DNA from: Roseovarius albus
GTDB taxonomy: Bacteria; Pseudomonadota; Alphaproteobacteria; Rhodobacterales; Rhodobacteraceae
Direction: 5' to 3'
Length of the DNA stretch: 64,000 nucleotides
Assembly: GCF_900172335.1 (NCBI RefSeq)
Contig: NZ_FWFX01000005.1
Location: forward strand, 62,001-126,000
A program made the translations under genes and the position numbers. Each line of letters begins with the position of its first letter. Within the stretch, counting starts at the first letter, position 1. This document shows positions 1 to 8,892 of the stretch, in pieces. The notes under the pieces were generated by a model. That model saw nothing but the letters and a program-made list of their open reading frames with translations, was not told where the DNA came from and made no database searches.

Positions 1-1
1 T

Positions 2-982
2 AAGGTTTGGCTGGCGTTAGCCGTGATCTTGGCTCTGCTGGCCCTGCTAGATTGGCCGCAATTTATCCCGGCGGTGCAATTTGCATCGAAGGCACTCCTT
101 GGCACCGCGCCTTTCATTGCATTTGCGGTCTTTGCAGTCGCCTATCTCAAGGCGACGGGCGCAGAGACCCTTCTGGCAAAGGCGTTTCAGGGCAACACGA
201 TCAAAATGATCTTTGTTGCAGCACTGGTCGGTGGCCTTGCCCCGTTTTGCAGTTGTGAGGTCATTCCTTTCATCGCCGCCATGCTTGCCCTTGGTGCGCC
301 CTTAGCGGCGGTCATGGCATTTTGGCTGGCGTCACCATTAATGGATCCGGCGATGTTTCTCATCACATCAGGCACATTGGGGTGGGACTTTGCCATGGGC
401 AAAACGCTTGCGGCTGTTGGGGTTGGTCTGTTTGGTGGATTTGCAACTTTGGTCTTTGCGCGCTCGCCTTTGTTTAATGATCCATTGCGAGAAATCCCCA
501 AGGTTGGTTGCAGTTGTGGCTCCAACAATTCTTTCGACGGAATACCCCAATGGCGCTTCTGGACCGATGCTGACCGCCTGACAGCATTCAAGGACTCTGC
601 CTTTAGCAACGCTAAATTTCTGATCAAGTGGCTGGCGCTGGCCTATGTGATCGAAGCATTAATGCTAGCTTACATCCCGGCCGAAACCGTCGCACGCATT
701 CTGGGTGGTGAAGGCATTGGGCCAATCATCCTTGGTGCCATAGTCGGAGCGCCAGCATATCTGAACGGCTATGCCGCTGTGCCCCTGATTGACGCGCTGT
801 TGGCACAGGGCATGAGCCAGGGGGCCGCCATGAGTTTTGTTATCGCTGGTGGCATCAGCAGCATTCCAGCCGCAATTGCAGTCTGGGCGCTGGTCAAACC
901 CCGGGTTTTTGCAGCCTACTTGGGCTTTGCAATTACCGGGGCAATCATGGCCGGTCTGCTGTGGCAGACAATTGCCGCCTGA
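2..982 (+). CDS. COG0701/ArsP-family permease (DUF318), 5' end cut by window
   Basis: Polytopic inner-membrane permease of the COG0701 (PF03773) family, whose studied members export methylated arsenicals or metals such as Cu and Zn. The frame is open to the left window edge, so the start lies outside; the first in-window start-like codon is a GTG at 23. Seen: about eight hydrophobic segments, the conserved CSCE motif in the first helical half (codons near 245-260), and a central soluble loop carrying a second CSCG cysteine motif, followed by a repeat-like second helical half. The Cys motifs fit a thiol-metal substrate, but the substrate is inference. A strong terminator follows, so it is not cotranscribed with the next genes. 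Family assignment is confident; function within the family is not. Confidence 0.85.
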   Translation, partial: KVWLALAVILALLALLDWPQFIPAVQFASKALLGTAPFIAFAVFAVAYLKATGAETLLAKAFQGNTIKMIFVAALVGGLAPFCSCEVIPFIAAMLALGAPLAAVMAFWLASPLMDPAMFLITSGTLGWDFAMGKTLAAVGVGLFGGFATLVFARSPLFNDPLREIPKVGCSCGSNNSFDGIPQWRFWTDADRLTAFKDSAFSNAKFLIKWLALAYVIEALMLAYIPAETVARILGGEGIGPIILGAIVGAPAYLNGYAAVPLIDALLAQGMSQGAAMSFVIAGGISSIPAAIAVWALVKPRVFAAYLGFAITGAIMAGLLWQTIAA

Positions 983-1026
983 TGTCTCTGTAAGCACATA
1001 CGAAACGTCGCATTTTATTGGCGGTG

Positions 1027-1052
1027 AAAACCAGCGCTCTGCGCTGGTTTTT
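1027..1052 (+). terminator. Rho-independent terminator after the permease gene
   Basis: Perfect 11-base arms (AAAACCAGCGC / GCGCTGGTTTT) around a TCT loop, ending in a run of T. It lies 45 bases after the permease stop and isolates that gene from the kps operon. Confidence 0.85.
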
Positions 1053-1195
1053 GCACTTCAATTCACAAATATTTTCCATTGAGTTGTGTTTATAAGGCAT
1101 GATCCGGCATACTGCGGCCAAATCCGGCCAATAAAGCCTTAAGAAAGCCCGGGTATATAAGGTATTTAGGCAACTGGACAAAACCGGAAATCTGT

Positions 1196-1858
1196 ATGCT
1201 CGAATTCGAAAATGTCAGCAAGTCCTTTTGGACAGGGACGCGGCGCAAGGTGATCCTTGATCGTGTGTCATTTCGGATTGAGCTGGGCAAGTCTATGGGA
1301 ATTCTTGCCCCAAATGGCACCGGTAAAACGACCTTGATCAACATGATGGCCGGATTAGAAAAACCTGACGAAGGGCATATCCGGCGAAGCTGCAGAATTA
1401 GCTTCCCACTGGGCTTTATGGGCGGAGTGGTCAGCAGAATGTCCGCGATGGAAAACTCACGCTACATTGCGCGGATGTACGGATTAGATCCTGACTATGT
1501 AGAGGCCTATTGCAGGTGGTTATGTGGATTGGAAGAATACTTTGACCAACCGCTCGGCACCTATTCAAGCGGCATGAAGGCAAGGTTCACCTTTGCCTTG
1601 ATGCTCGCGCTCGACTTCGACATCTACCTGATCGACGAAGGCATGCCCGGTACCACTGATGTTGAATTCAACCGAAAAGCCGGGGAAATTCTCGAAGAAC
1701 GTTTGCGCACAACAACCATTGTTATTGTGTCTCACGACCCTAGAATATTGGAAAAGTTTGCGCACTCTGCGGCCGTATTAAAGAATGGCCAATTGTATAT
1801 GTTTGACACCTTGGAAGAGGCAAAGCAGTTGTATGACTATGAAACCCAAGGCCGCTAA
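1196..1858 (+). CDS. kpsT: KpsT-like polysaccharide/capsule ABC transporter ATPase
   Basis: ATP-binding subunit of an ABC-2 exporter for capsular polysaccharide, acting at the cytoplasmic face of the inner membrane. 220 residues, normal for KpsT. Visible motifs: P-loop at residues 38-46 (APNGTGKTT), signature YSSGMKARF, Walker B DIYLIDEG and switch SHD. The first P-loop glycine is replaced by Ala38, and the signature is the polysaccharide-exporter type (SSGM) rather than LSGGQ. It is followed with overlap by kpsE and then kdsA. No permease partner (KpsM) is present on either side within the window, which is unusual since kpsM is normally adjacent. The upstream 213 bases contain the permease terminator and presumably the operon promoter. 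Confidence 0.88.
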   Translation: MLEFENVSKSFWTGTRRKVILDRVSFRIELGKSMGILAPNGTGKTTLINMMAGLEKPDEGHIRRSCRISFPLGFMGGVVSRMSAMENSRYIARMYGLDPDYVEAYCRWLCGLEEYFDQPLGTYSSGMKARFTFALMLALDFDIYLIDEGMPGTTDVEFNRKAGEILEERLRTTTIVIVSHDPRILEKFAHSAAVLKNGQLYMFDTLEEAKQLYDYETQGR

Positions 1859-3377
1859 ATACCGCACACGACGCAACGCGCCGAAAGCGATATCACCGAA
1901 TGATGGTGCAAAAAATTCCACTGGTGACTCAGACGGCGCGTCTGAGATCAACACGGTCGCAAAGGAGCTTGAAAGCATTCGACAAGAAGGGCTGACAGGG
2001 CGGCAACTCCGGATGGCACGCAAGTTGGCGCAGCGGCACAGTCTTGAAGCGACTTCAGATTTCGATGCCGTTCGTTTGCTGCGTGCTCGTGGCCTTGACC
2101 CTTTCCAGCGCCCAAATGTCGCCGGTGTTCAATCCTCGGCAGGCAACGAAAACGCACAGCCCAAATCGGTTCAGCTTCCACAAACCGTGAGTGCCAGAGG
2201 GGGGGTGCCTTCAGAAGGAGCTAGCCCCGCAGAGCAACGCGAAAGGGAAATCACCGAAATTCGGCAGGACATCGCGCGCCGTCGGCGAAAAAGGCTATTT
2301 CTGTTACTTGCGCGACTTTCGGTCTTTGTTTTCCTGCCAACGTTAATTGCTGGTTATTATTACTTCGCTGTCGCCACACCAATGTATTCATCAAAATCGA
2401 CGTTTCAAATTTTGACGGCCGATGGTGCAGGCACGACCCCGGCAGGTTTGTTTCAGGGGACTGCATTTGCCACAGGCCCAGATTCGATCGCGACCCAAGA
2501 ATACCTACAATCAATGGGCGCAATGATCCGCCTAGACGAAGACATGCAATTTCGGGAGACCTTCAGCACCGAAAATGTGGATCCACTTCAACGCTTGAAG
2601 CCTGACGCGACCAACAACAAAGCGTACAAGCTTTACAAAAAATATATTAAGCTAGGGTATGACCCGACGGAGGGTCTTATTCGGATGGAGGTTTCATCTC
2701 CTGACCCTCTCGATAGCGTTGCATTTTCTGAAAAACTCATTGAATATGCCGAAGAAAATGTCGACCAGCTTAGCAAAAAGAAGCGTCGCGATACACTTGA
2801 GGTCTCTTCAATAAGTTTGGAAGACGCCAAGCAAGAGCGCCGCTTGGCACAGCAGCGCCTCGTTACCCTGCAAGAAGGGTCCATTCTGGATCCGCAAGGT
2901 GAAATTGCAGGCATCCGCACCTTGATTGGCAATGTCGAAATCCAGTTACAGGAAAAGCAGCTCGCTTTGAATACCCAGTTGGGGAACAGCAAGCCAAACA
3001 GGTCGAAGGTTGAGGCACTTCAAGGTGAAGTGGCCGTTTTGGAAGTTGAGCTAGCGCGACAAAAGGCGCGCCTGACGCAAGAAGTGGAAGGCGATAGTTC
3101 GCTAGCATCAAAGGCTGCTGAAATCCAGATCGCCCAAGCAGATTTAGCGACAGCCGACTTAGTGCTTCAATCTGCGTTGGAAACAAAGCGACAAAGCGAG
3201 ATCGAAGCCAATAAGCAAGTGCGATACCTCTCTGTCAGCGTACGACCCGTTGCATCTGAAGAGGCATCATATCCAAAGGCATTTGAAAACACCCTCCTTG
3301 CCTTCCTGATCTTTGCTGGTATCTACCTTATGCTATCGCTGACGGTTTCAATCCTTAAAGAGCAGATGTCCTCATAG
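1833..3377 (+). CDS. kpsE: KpsE-like capsule export inner-membrane protein (PCP family)
   Basis: Polysaccharide co-polymerase of the KpsE/BexC type that links the inner-membrane ABC exporter to the outer-membrane channel. About 514 residues. Layout: an unusually long N-terminal cytoplasmic part (about 155 residues, charged, low complexity), a first membrane helix near residues 160-185, a periplasmic domain with long coiled-coil stretches, and a second helix within the last 30 residues. The longer frame begins at 1785, but ATG 1833 (or 1839) is chosen because the earlier part is only the kpsT gene read in another frame; GGAAGAGG lies 12 bases upstream. It overlaps kpsT by 26 bases and abuts kdsA directly, so it is one operon. 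Confidence 0.85.
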   Translation: MTMKPKAAKYRTRRNAPKAISPNDGAKNSTGDSDGASEINTVAKELESIRQEGLTGRQLRMARKLAQRHSLEATSDFDAVRLLRARGLDPFQRPNVAGVQSSAGNENAQPKSVQLPQTVSARGGVPSEGASPAEQREREITEIRQDIARRRRKRLFLLLARLSVFVFLPTLIAGYYYFAVATPMYSSKSTFQILTADGAGTTPAGLFQGTAFATGPDSIATQEYLQSMGAMIRLDEDMQFRETFSTENVDPLQRLKPDATNNKAYKLYKKYIKLGYDPTEGLIRMEVSSPDPLDSVAFSEKLIEYAEENVDQLSKKKRRDTLEVSSISLEDAKQERRLAQQRLVTLQEGSILDPQGEIAGIRTLIGNVEIQLQEKQLALNTQLGNSKPNRSKVEALQGEVAVLEVELARQKARLTQEVEGDSSLASKAAEIQIAQADLATADLVLQSALETKRQSEIEANKQVRYLSVSVRPVASEEASYPKAFENTLLAFLIFAGIYLMLSLTVSILKEQMSS

Positions 3378-4214
3378 ATGATAAAACATGTCAAATTTTC
3401 CGGGCTGGATATTGCTAATGACCAACCCCTATGCCTGATTGCCGGACCATGCCAGCTTGAAAGCGTGGATCACGCCCAAATGATTGCCGGCACCATGAAG
3501 GAAGCGTGCGATGCGGTGGGAACGCAGTTTGTTTTCAAAGGCTCATTCGACAAGGCAAACCGAACCTCGTTGTCAGGCAAACGAGGTCTAGGTGTGGATG
3601 AAGGTCTGAAAGTGATGCAGGCTGTCAAGGACGCACTGAATGTCCCAGTCCTGACTGACGTGCACCTGCCCGACCAATGCGCCGAAGTGGCAAGTGTGTG
3701 TGATGTTCTTCAAATTCCGGCGTTCCTTTGCCGTCAGACAGATCTGTTGTTAGCAGCAGGCGAAACCGGTGCGGTCATCAACGTCAAGAAGGGCCAGTTT
3801 CTGGCTCCTTGGGATATGCCGAATGTTGTTTCGAAGATCGAAAGTACGGGTAACACCAAGATCATGCTGACCGAACGAGGCACGTCCTTTGGCTACAATA
3901 CCCTCGTTGCCGATATGCGGTCTTTGCCGCAGATGGCAGCCAGCGGATACCCGGTGGTAATGGATGCCACACATTCGGTGCAGCAACCCGGCGGACAAGG
4001 TGGCAGCAGTGGCGGTCAGCGTGAGTTTGCGCCGGTGATGGCGCGGGCTGCGATCTCTCTTGGTGTGGCATCGGTTTTCATCGAAACACACGAGGATCCC
4101 GACAATGCCCCATCAGACGGACCAAACATGATCCCACTCACACAGATGCCCGCACTTCTGGATGAGTTGATGCAATTTGACCGGCTGGCCAAGGCCAATC
4201 CGATCCAAATTTAA
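3378..4214 (+). CDS. kdsA: 3-deoxy-8-phosphooctulonate (Kdo-8-P) synthase
   Basis: Condenses phosphoenolpyruvate with arabinose 5-phosphate to Kdo 8-phosphate in the cytosol, the committed step to Kdo. 278 residues, full length. Conserved motifs: AGPCQLES, KGSFDKANRTS, NVKKGQF, ERGTSFGYN, DATHSVQQPG and a final ETHEDP...DGPN. Cys25, His199, Glu236 and Asp247 match the four metal ligands of the metal-dependent subclass (Aquifex type) rather than the Asn of the E. coli enzyme. The ATG follows the kpsE stop with no gap, tying Kdo supply to polysaccharide export: KpsT/KpsE-exported glycans are often built on a poly-Kdo linker. Whether this is the only kdsA of the genome cannot be told here. Confidence 0.93.
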   Translation: MIKHVKFSGLDIANDQPLCLIAGPCQLESVDHAQMIAGTMKEACDAVGTQFVFKGSFDKANRTSLSGKRGLGVDEGLKVMQAVKDALNVPVLTDVHLPDQCAEVASVCDVLQIPAFLCRQTDLLLAAGETGAVINVKKGQFLAPWDMPNVVSKIESTGNTKIMLTERGTSFGYNTLVADMRSLPQMAASGYPVVMDATHSVQQPGGQGGSSGGQREFAPVMARAAISLGVASVFIETHEDPDNAPSDGPNMIPLTQMPALLDELMQFDRLAKANPIQI

Positions 4215-4236
4215 CGACCTTCAGGACAATATTCCC

Positions 4237-5733
4237 ATGACCAAACCAATTTACGACGTCACACCAAACACGTGGCCCTTTCTGCGTGATGCGATGATCA
4301 CACCCACTGGATTTCGCGAATACGATGCCCGCTGGAAATACCCGGATGAGATCAACTTGCCTGGCATGACCGCCCTTGGCTTGGGGTTGGGGACACAGAT
4401 GCAGCGCCGCGGAATTGAACCGGTGATTGCAGTCGGCAACGACTATCGCGATTATTCTCTGGCGATCAAAAATGCTCTGATCATAGGATTGATGCAAGCG
4501 GGTATTCAGGTCAAAGACATTGGTCCGGCGTTGTCTCCGATGGCATATTTCGCGCAGTTCCATCTGGATGTGCCCGCCGTCGCTATGGTGACGGCCAGCC
4601 ACAATCCCAATGGCTGGACAGGGGTCAAAATGGGCTTTGACCGGCCCTTGACCCATGGCCCTGACGAAATGGGTGAGTTGCGGGATATCGTTCTCAGCGG
4701 CCAGGGCGAAGCCCAACCCGGCGGCGGATACGAATTTGTTGATGGTGTTCGTGAGGCGTACCTTGATGATCTTGTGGGTGATTTCAAAATGTCCCGCAAG
4801 CTCAAGGTGGTCTGCGCCACGGGCAATGGCACGGCCTCGGCCTTTGCACCTGAACTGTTTGAACGTCTGGGCGTGGAAGTGGTGCCAAGCCATAACCGGC
4901 TGGACTACTCCTTCCCGCATTACAACCCGAATCCCGAAGCCATGGAAATGCTGCATGACATGTCCGATAGTGTGAAGGCCTCGGGTGCTGATCTGGCACT
5001 TGGTTTTGACGGTGACGGCGATCGCTGTGGCGTTGTGGATGACGAGGGAGAAGAGATTTTTGCCGATAAGGTTGGCGTGATCATGGCCCGCGATCTGTCC
5101 AAAATTTATCCAAACTCAACCTTTGTGGCCGACGTAAAATCGACAGGTTTGTTTGCATCAGACCCAGAGCTGAAGGCCAATGGCGTCAAGGCGGATTATT
5201 GGAAAACTGGCCACAGCCATATGAAACGCCGTGTTAAAGAAATTGGTGCTTTGGCGGGATTTGAGAAATCTGGCCACTACTTTTTGGCAGAGCCTGTTGG
5301 CCGCGGCTACGACTGCGGGATGCGCGTTGCCGTTGAGATCTGCAAGCTGATGGATCGCAACCCAGACATGTCGATGTCTGACCTGCGCAAGGCACTGCCA
5401 ACCACCTACAGCACGCCAACCATGTCGCCCTGGTGTGCCGATACAGAAAAGTATCAGGTGTTGGAGCGTCTGGTGGAGAAACTGGTTGCCAAGGCTGAGG
5501 CAGGCGAAACGTTGGCCGGTCGCGCGATCAAAGAGGTGGTCACGGTCAACGGCGCACGTGTAATTTTGGACAATGGAAGCTGGGGTCTTGTACGCGCATC
5601 GTCAAACACACCCAACTTGGTTGTGGTTTGTGAAAGCTCGGAAAGTGATGCGGAAATGCGCGCAATTTTTGCCGACATTGACGCCGTTATCCGGACGGAA
5701 GAGGCGGTTGGCGATTACGACCAAACGATCTGA
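4237..5733 (+). CDS. Phosphomannomutase/phosphoglucomutase
   Basis: Alpha-D-phosphohexomutase interconverting hexose 6- and 1-phosphates, giving precursors for nucleotide sugars. 498 residues. Active-site phosphoserine Ser121 in TASHNPNG, metal loop DGDGDR at 258-263, sugar-binding FEKSGH, and C-terminal phosphate-binding RASSNTP. ATG 4237 is chosen over the in-frame ATG at 4177 because the latter lies inside kdsA and would add an unrelated extension; AGGA lies about 12 bases upstream. It follows kdsA by 22 bases and probably ends the kpsT operon. Substrate (mannose or glucose) is not decidable from sequence; AlgC-type dual enzymes share these motifs. Confidence 0.9.
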   Translation: MTKPIYDVTPNTWPFLRDAMITPTGFREYDARWKYPDEINLPGMTALGLGLGTQMQRRGIEPVIAVGNDYRDYSLAIKNALIIGLMQAGIQVKDIGPALSPMAYFAQFHLDVPAVAMVTASHNPNGWTGVKMGFDRPLTHGPDEMGELRDIVLSGQGEAQPGGGYEFVDGVREAYLDDLVGDFKMSRKLKVVCATGNGTASAFAPELFERLGVEVVPSHNRLDYSFPHYNPNPEAMEMLHDMSDSVKASGADLALGFDGDGDRCGVVDDEGEEIFADKVGVIMARDLSKIYPNSTFVADVKSTGLFASDPELKANGVKADYWKTGHSHMKRRVKEIGALAGFEKSGHYFLAEPVGRGYDCGMRVAVEICKLMDRNPDMSMSDLRKALPTTYSTPTMSPWCADTEKYQVLERLVEKLVAKAEAGETLAGRAIKEVVTVNGARVILDNGSWGLVRASSNTPNLVVVCESSESDAEMRAIFADIDAVIRTEEAVGDYDQTI

Positions 5734-5754
5734 AGCGCATTAGCACTGAATTCA

Positions 5755-5772
5755 GCGGGGGCAAGCCCCCGC
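5755..5772. terminator. GC-rich hairpin between convergent genes
   Basis: GCGGGGGC followed by AA and GCCCCCGC, a perfect inverted repeat between the phosphohexomutase stop and the convergent gene at 5795. There is no T-run on either side, so it is a weak or bidirectional terminator at best. Confidence 0.45.
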
Positions 5773-5794
5773 AATTCCACACATATAATCCCGG

Positions 5795-6295
5795 TTACTT
5801 CAGAGAATCTTCGTTGCAGGATTTTCCCTGAAAACAGGCTTTCACCTTGTTCAACGTTTCCTTGCTAGGCTGAACAAAGGCCATGCCACCGCAGGGATCT
5901 AACTCCAGAAGATATCCTTCATCTGTTTCCTTCAGAAACGCCAGATAGTCGAGATCTGAAGTGCCGCCAGCACACCAAGGTCCGAAGCAGCGCGCGTTCA
6001 TGGTGATCTCTTGAACAAAGGGTTTCGCGAACCCGGTTTGATCCAACGATTGTCCCTTAAGCGTGGCGGGAATAAACGTATCTGGGGGCGTGGCCTCTTG
6101 GTTCTCCCAATCCGTTTGAGGGAGCTTTACCTCATCAAAACTCAGTTCTCCATACACCACAACAAACCGATCCTCAGACTCTTGCGCGAAATTGTAAGTG
6201 CGAGCAACATCCGGCGGCAAACAGGAAAGAGCCAAAACGGGGCCGCTGGAAATGGCAAAAAGCACAGGCAAGATCGCACGGGCAAACAGGGTCAT
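5795..6295 (-). CDS. Secreted Cys-containing hypothetical protein
   Basis: I do not recognise a named family. 166 residues. Seen: an N-terminal signal peptide (hydrophobic residues 5-22, likely cleavage after VLA), followed by a periplasmic domain with cysteines at the start (SCLPPD), in the middle ([11 protein letters not shown]) and near the C-terminus (CFQGKSC), suggesting several disulfides. The start overlaps the rppH stop by 4 bases, so it is translationally coupled to the rppH and M3 peptidase genes. No catalytic motif is apparent. The CFGPWC motif is the most distinctive element. Confidence 0.7.
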   Translation of the reverse strand: MTLFARAILPVLFAISSGPVLALSCLPPDVARTYNFAQESEDRFVVVYGELSFDEVKLPQTDWENQEATPPDTFIPATLKGQSLDQTGFAKPFVQEITMNARCFGPWCAGGTSDLDYLAFLKETDEGYLLELDPCGGMAFVQPSKETLNKVKACFQGKSCNEDSLK

Positions 6296-6774
6296 AGATA
6301 CACTCCAAACTCGCTAACAACTTGTTCGTAAACAGCGCGTTTGAAAGGAACGATGTTATCAACCAGATCCCGTGCTGGAAGCCAGCGCCATTCCGAAAAC
6401 TCGGGATGATCGGTCTGAATGTTCACATCGGAATCCACTCCGTGGAATCTCAGCAAAAACCATTTTTGTTCCTGCCCACGATAGCGACCCTTCCATATTT
6501 TAGGGACCAGATCATGCGGCAAATCGTAGGGAATCCAACCTTCGCTTTGCGCCAAAACAGTGACTAACTCCGCTGAAACACGCGTTTCTTCCCAAAGCTC
6601 GCGCAAGGCTGCATCTTGCGGTTCTTCGCCGGGGTCAACACCCCCTTGAGGCATTTGCCAAGCAGGCGCATCGTTATCGAGACGCTGACCGACAAACACC
6701 TCGTTCGCCTGATTGACCAGCATCACCCCAACACAGGGACGATAGGGTAGTTTTTCAATCTCTTGCGGGGTCAT
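6292..6774 (-). CDS. rppH: RNA pyrophosphohydrolase (Nudix)
   Basis: Converts 5'-triphosphate RNA ends to monophosphate, starting RNase E-dependent decay; alphaproteobacterial members are also called IalA or (di)nucleoside polyphosphate hydrolase. 160 residues, typical. The start [10 protein letters not shown] and PAWQMPQGG are hallmarks of RppH. The Nudix box spans about residues 44-66 (GGVDPGEE...RELWEET), but the consensus glycine after EET is Arg65, a one-base change (CGT for GGT). The metal-binding REL.EE glutamates are intact. It overlaps both neighbours by 4 bases in the order M3 peptidase, rppH, hypothetical. Confidence 0.9.
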   Translation of the reverse strand: MTPQEIEKLPYRPCVGVMLVNQANEVFVGQRLDNDAPAWQMPQGGVDPGEEPQDAALRELWEETRVSAELVTVLAQSEGWIPYDLPHDLVPKIWKGRYRGQEQKWFLLRFHGVDSDVNIQTDHPEFSEWRWLPARDLVDNIVPFKRAVYEQVVSEFGVYL

Positions 6775-8783
6775 GCCGCCAGCCCTCTGCCTTTGAGGAG
6801 CGCTTCAACCCCGGGCAAGCGGCCGCGATAGGCCAGATACAATTCCTCGGCGTCCTTTGAGCCGCCCGTCGATAGAATGTTGTCTTCCAGTGACTTGGCG
6901 CGTTCCGCATCAAACGCACTGCCTGCTTCCTCAAAAGCGGCAAAGGCATCTGCATCCATCACCTCGGACCACATGTAACTGTAGTAACCGCTGGAATAGC
7001 CATCCCCTGCAAACACATGGGTGAACTGCGGCGTGGCATGACGCATGGTGATGGCGGACGGCATTCCAATTTTCTCAAGCACCTCTGACTGTTTTGCCAT
7101 CGGGTCAGCCGGGGCATCGCCCACATGAAAGGCAAGATCAACCAGTGCCGAGGCGACATATTCAACCGTTTGAAAGCCCATATCAAAGGTCGCTGCACCC
7201 AAAACCTTGTCGAGCAATTCCTTTGGCATCGCAGCACCGGTTTCTGCATGGATCGCAAATTCGGCAAGCACCTCGGGCACCTCAAGCCAATGTTCGTAAA
7301 GTTGGCTGGGCAGTTCAACAAAGTCACGCGCGACATTTGTTCCAGACACAGATTCGTACGTCACATTCGACAGCATCTGGTGCAAGGCGTGGCCAAATTC
7401 ATGGAACAACGTGCGTGCATCGTCATAAGAGAGCAAGGCAGGATCGCCCTTGGCAAAATTACACACATTGATCACCACAGGGCCTTGAACCTCGGGGAAT
7501 TTTGCTTGTCCACGCATCGCACTGCACCAGGCACCTGAGCGCTTTGAAGCCCGCGCAAAGTAATCACCAATGAAGACCGCAACGTGTTCTCCGTCACGTG
7601 TCACCTCCCATGCTCGGCAATCCGCATGGTACAATGCCACATCGAGCGGTTTGAATTCCAAACCGAACAAGCGGTTTGCGCACGTAAATGAGGCTTCGAC
7701 CATACGCTCAAGCTGAAAGTATGGCTTAAGCTCGGCCTCATCCAAATCATGTTCATCCTTGCGGCGCTTTTGCGCATAGTAACGCCAGTCCCACGGGGCG
7801 AGATCGCCATTTATCCCATCAGCCTGCATCATTTTGGTTAGAACCTCAGCATCGGCATTGGCTTGCGTCTTGGCTGGTTCCCAGACTGCCATCAGCAGAT
7901 CCCGCACAGCACCGGGCGTTTTGGCCATTTCCGTTTCCAACTTGAAATCGGCAAAACTGTCATACCCAAGTAGCTGCGCCCGCTCTTGCCGCAATACTAA
8001 GATTTCAGCGCAAATCCCCCGGTTATCGGTTTCTCCGAAATTCGCTCCGCGCGCGGTCCAGGCACGGAACGCTAGCTCACGCAGGTCGCGACGCGGTGAG
8101 AATTGCAAAAACGGGACCAACAGGGATCTCGACAAGGTAATCACCGGATCTGTTAGACCCTTGTCCCGTCCTGCAGCCCGTGCTGCACCGATCAAAAATT
8201 CAGGGAGGCCTTCGAGATCAACCTCGGACAGTTCCACATGCCAGTTTGCTTCATCTGCCAGCAGGTTCTGCGTAAATTCAGTGCCTAATTCAGCTAGACG
8301 CGTCATAATTTCGCGCATTCGAGCTTCTTGTTTACCTGTCAGTGCCGCACCCGCACGCCGGAACGAGCGGTTTGTTAGCATCAAAACGCGCTCTTGCTCT
8401 TCGCTCAGGTCAAGAGTCTCACGTTGCTCCCACAGTGTCTCAATCCGGGAAAACAGTGCTTTGTCACCATAGATGTCAGACGAGTAGGCTGCTAGTTTCG
8501 GACTGAACTCACGTTGTAGCTCTTGTCTCTTTGGATTGCTGTCCGCTCCAGCAACGGAGAAAAACACGGATAGCACTTTTTCGAGTTGTTTGCCCGCAAC
8601 CTCAAGCGCCTCAATCGTATTTTCAAATGCGGGCGCTTCAGCCTGCTGCCCAATGGCTGCGATCTCTTCTTTTGCCTCGGCTAGGGCCTGCTCGAACGCG
8701 GGTGCAAAATCTTCGTCAGACACCTTGTCAAAGGGAGCCATTTCGAACGGCGTGTTCCAATCAGCCAAAAGCGGGTTAGTCAT
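6771..8783 (-). CDS. M3 family metallopeptidase (oligopeptidase A / Dcp-like)
   Basis: Cytosolic zinc oligopeptidase of the thimet family, degrading short peptides. 670 residues. Zinc motif HEFGH at residues 461-465, followed by the family C-terminal [13 protein letters not shown] motif that shapes the substrate site. No signal peptide. The longest frame begins at a TTG at 8789, but ATG 8783 is preferred: a clear AGGAG lies 8 bases before it. It is the first gene of a three-gene unit with rppH and the small secreted protein, each overlapping by 4 bases. Close relatives are annotated either oligopeptidase A or peptidyl-dipeptidase Dcp; the two cannot be separated here. Confidence 0.92.
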   Translation of the reverse strand: MTNPLLADWNTPFEMAPFDKVSDEDFAPAFEQALAEAKEEIAAIGQQAEAPAFENTIEALEVAGKQLEKVLSVFFSVAGADSNPKRQELQREFSPKLAAYSSDIYGDKALFSRIETLWEQRETLDLSEEQERVLMLTNRSFRRAGAALTGKQEARMREIMTRLAELGTEFTQNLLADEANWHVELSEVDLEGLPEFLIGAARAAGRDKGLTDPVITLSRSLLVPFLQFSPRRDLRELAFRAWTARGANFGETDNRGICAEILVLRQERAQLLGYDSFADFKLETEMAKTPGAVRDLLMAVWEPAKTQANADAEVLTKMMQADGINGDLAPWDWRYYAQKRRKDEHDLDEAELKPYFQLERMVEASFTCANRLFGLEFKPLDVALYHADCRAWEVTRDGEHVAVFIGDYFARASKRSGAWCSAMRGQAKFPEVQGPVVINVCNFAKGDPALLSYDDARTLFHEFGHALHQMLSNVTYESVSGTNVARDFVELPSQLYEHWLEVPEVLAEFAIHAETGAAMPKELLDKVLGAATFDMGFQTVEYVASALVDLAFHVGDAPADPMAKQSEVLEKIGMPSAITMRHATPQFTHVFAGDGYSSGYYSYMWSEVMDADAFAAFEEAGSAFDAERAKSLEDNILSTGGSKDAEELYLAYRGRLPGVEALLKGRGLAA

Positions 8784-8892
8784 GGGCAAATCTCCTTTGC
8801 CTCATAGCTATGCACTTTTTGGCGGCGTCGCAATCAGACTTGCAAGTTTCCGCGAACTACGCCCAACTGCACAACAAATAGCGGGGGAAGTT

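Noticed and set aside
4138-4956. 272-codon open frame on the minus strand
   Set aside because: Antisense to kdsA and the phosphohexomutase, both with clear active-site motifs.
8536-8892. Upstream extension of the PLP enzyme frame
   Set aside because: It is antisense to the M3 peptidase gene; ATG 8893 has a good ribosome site and gives the family's usual N-terminus.
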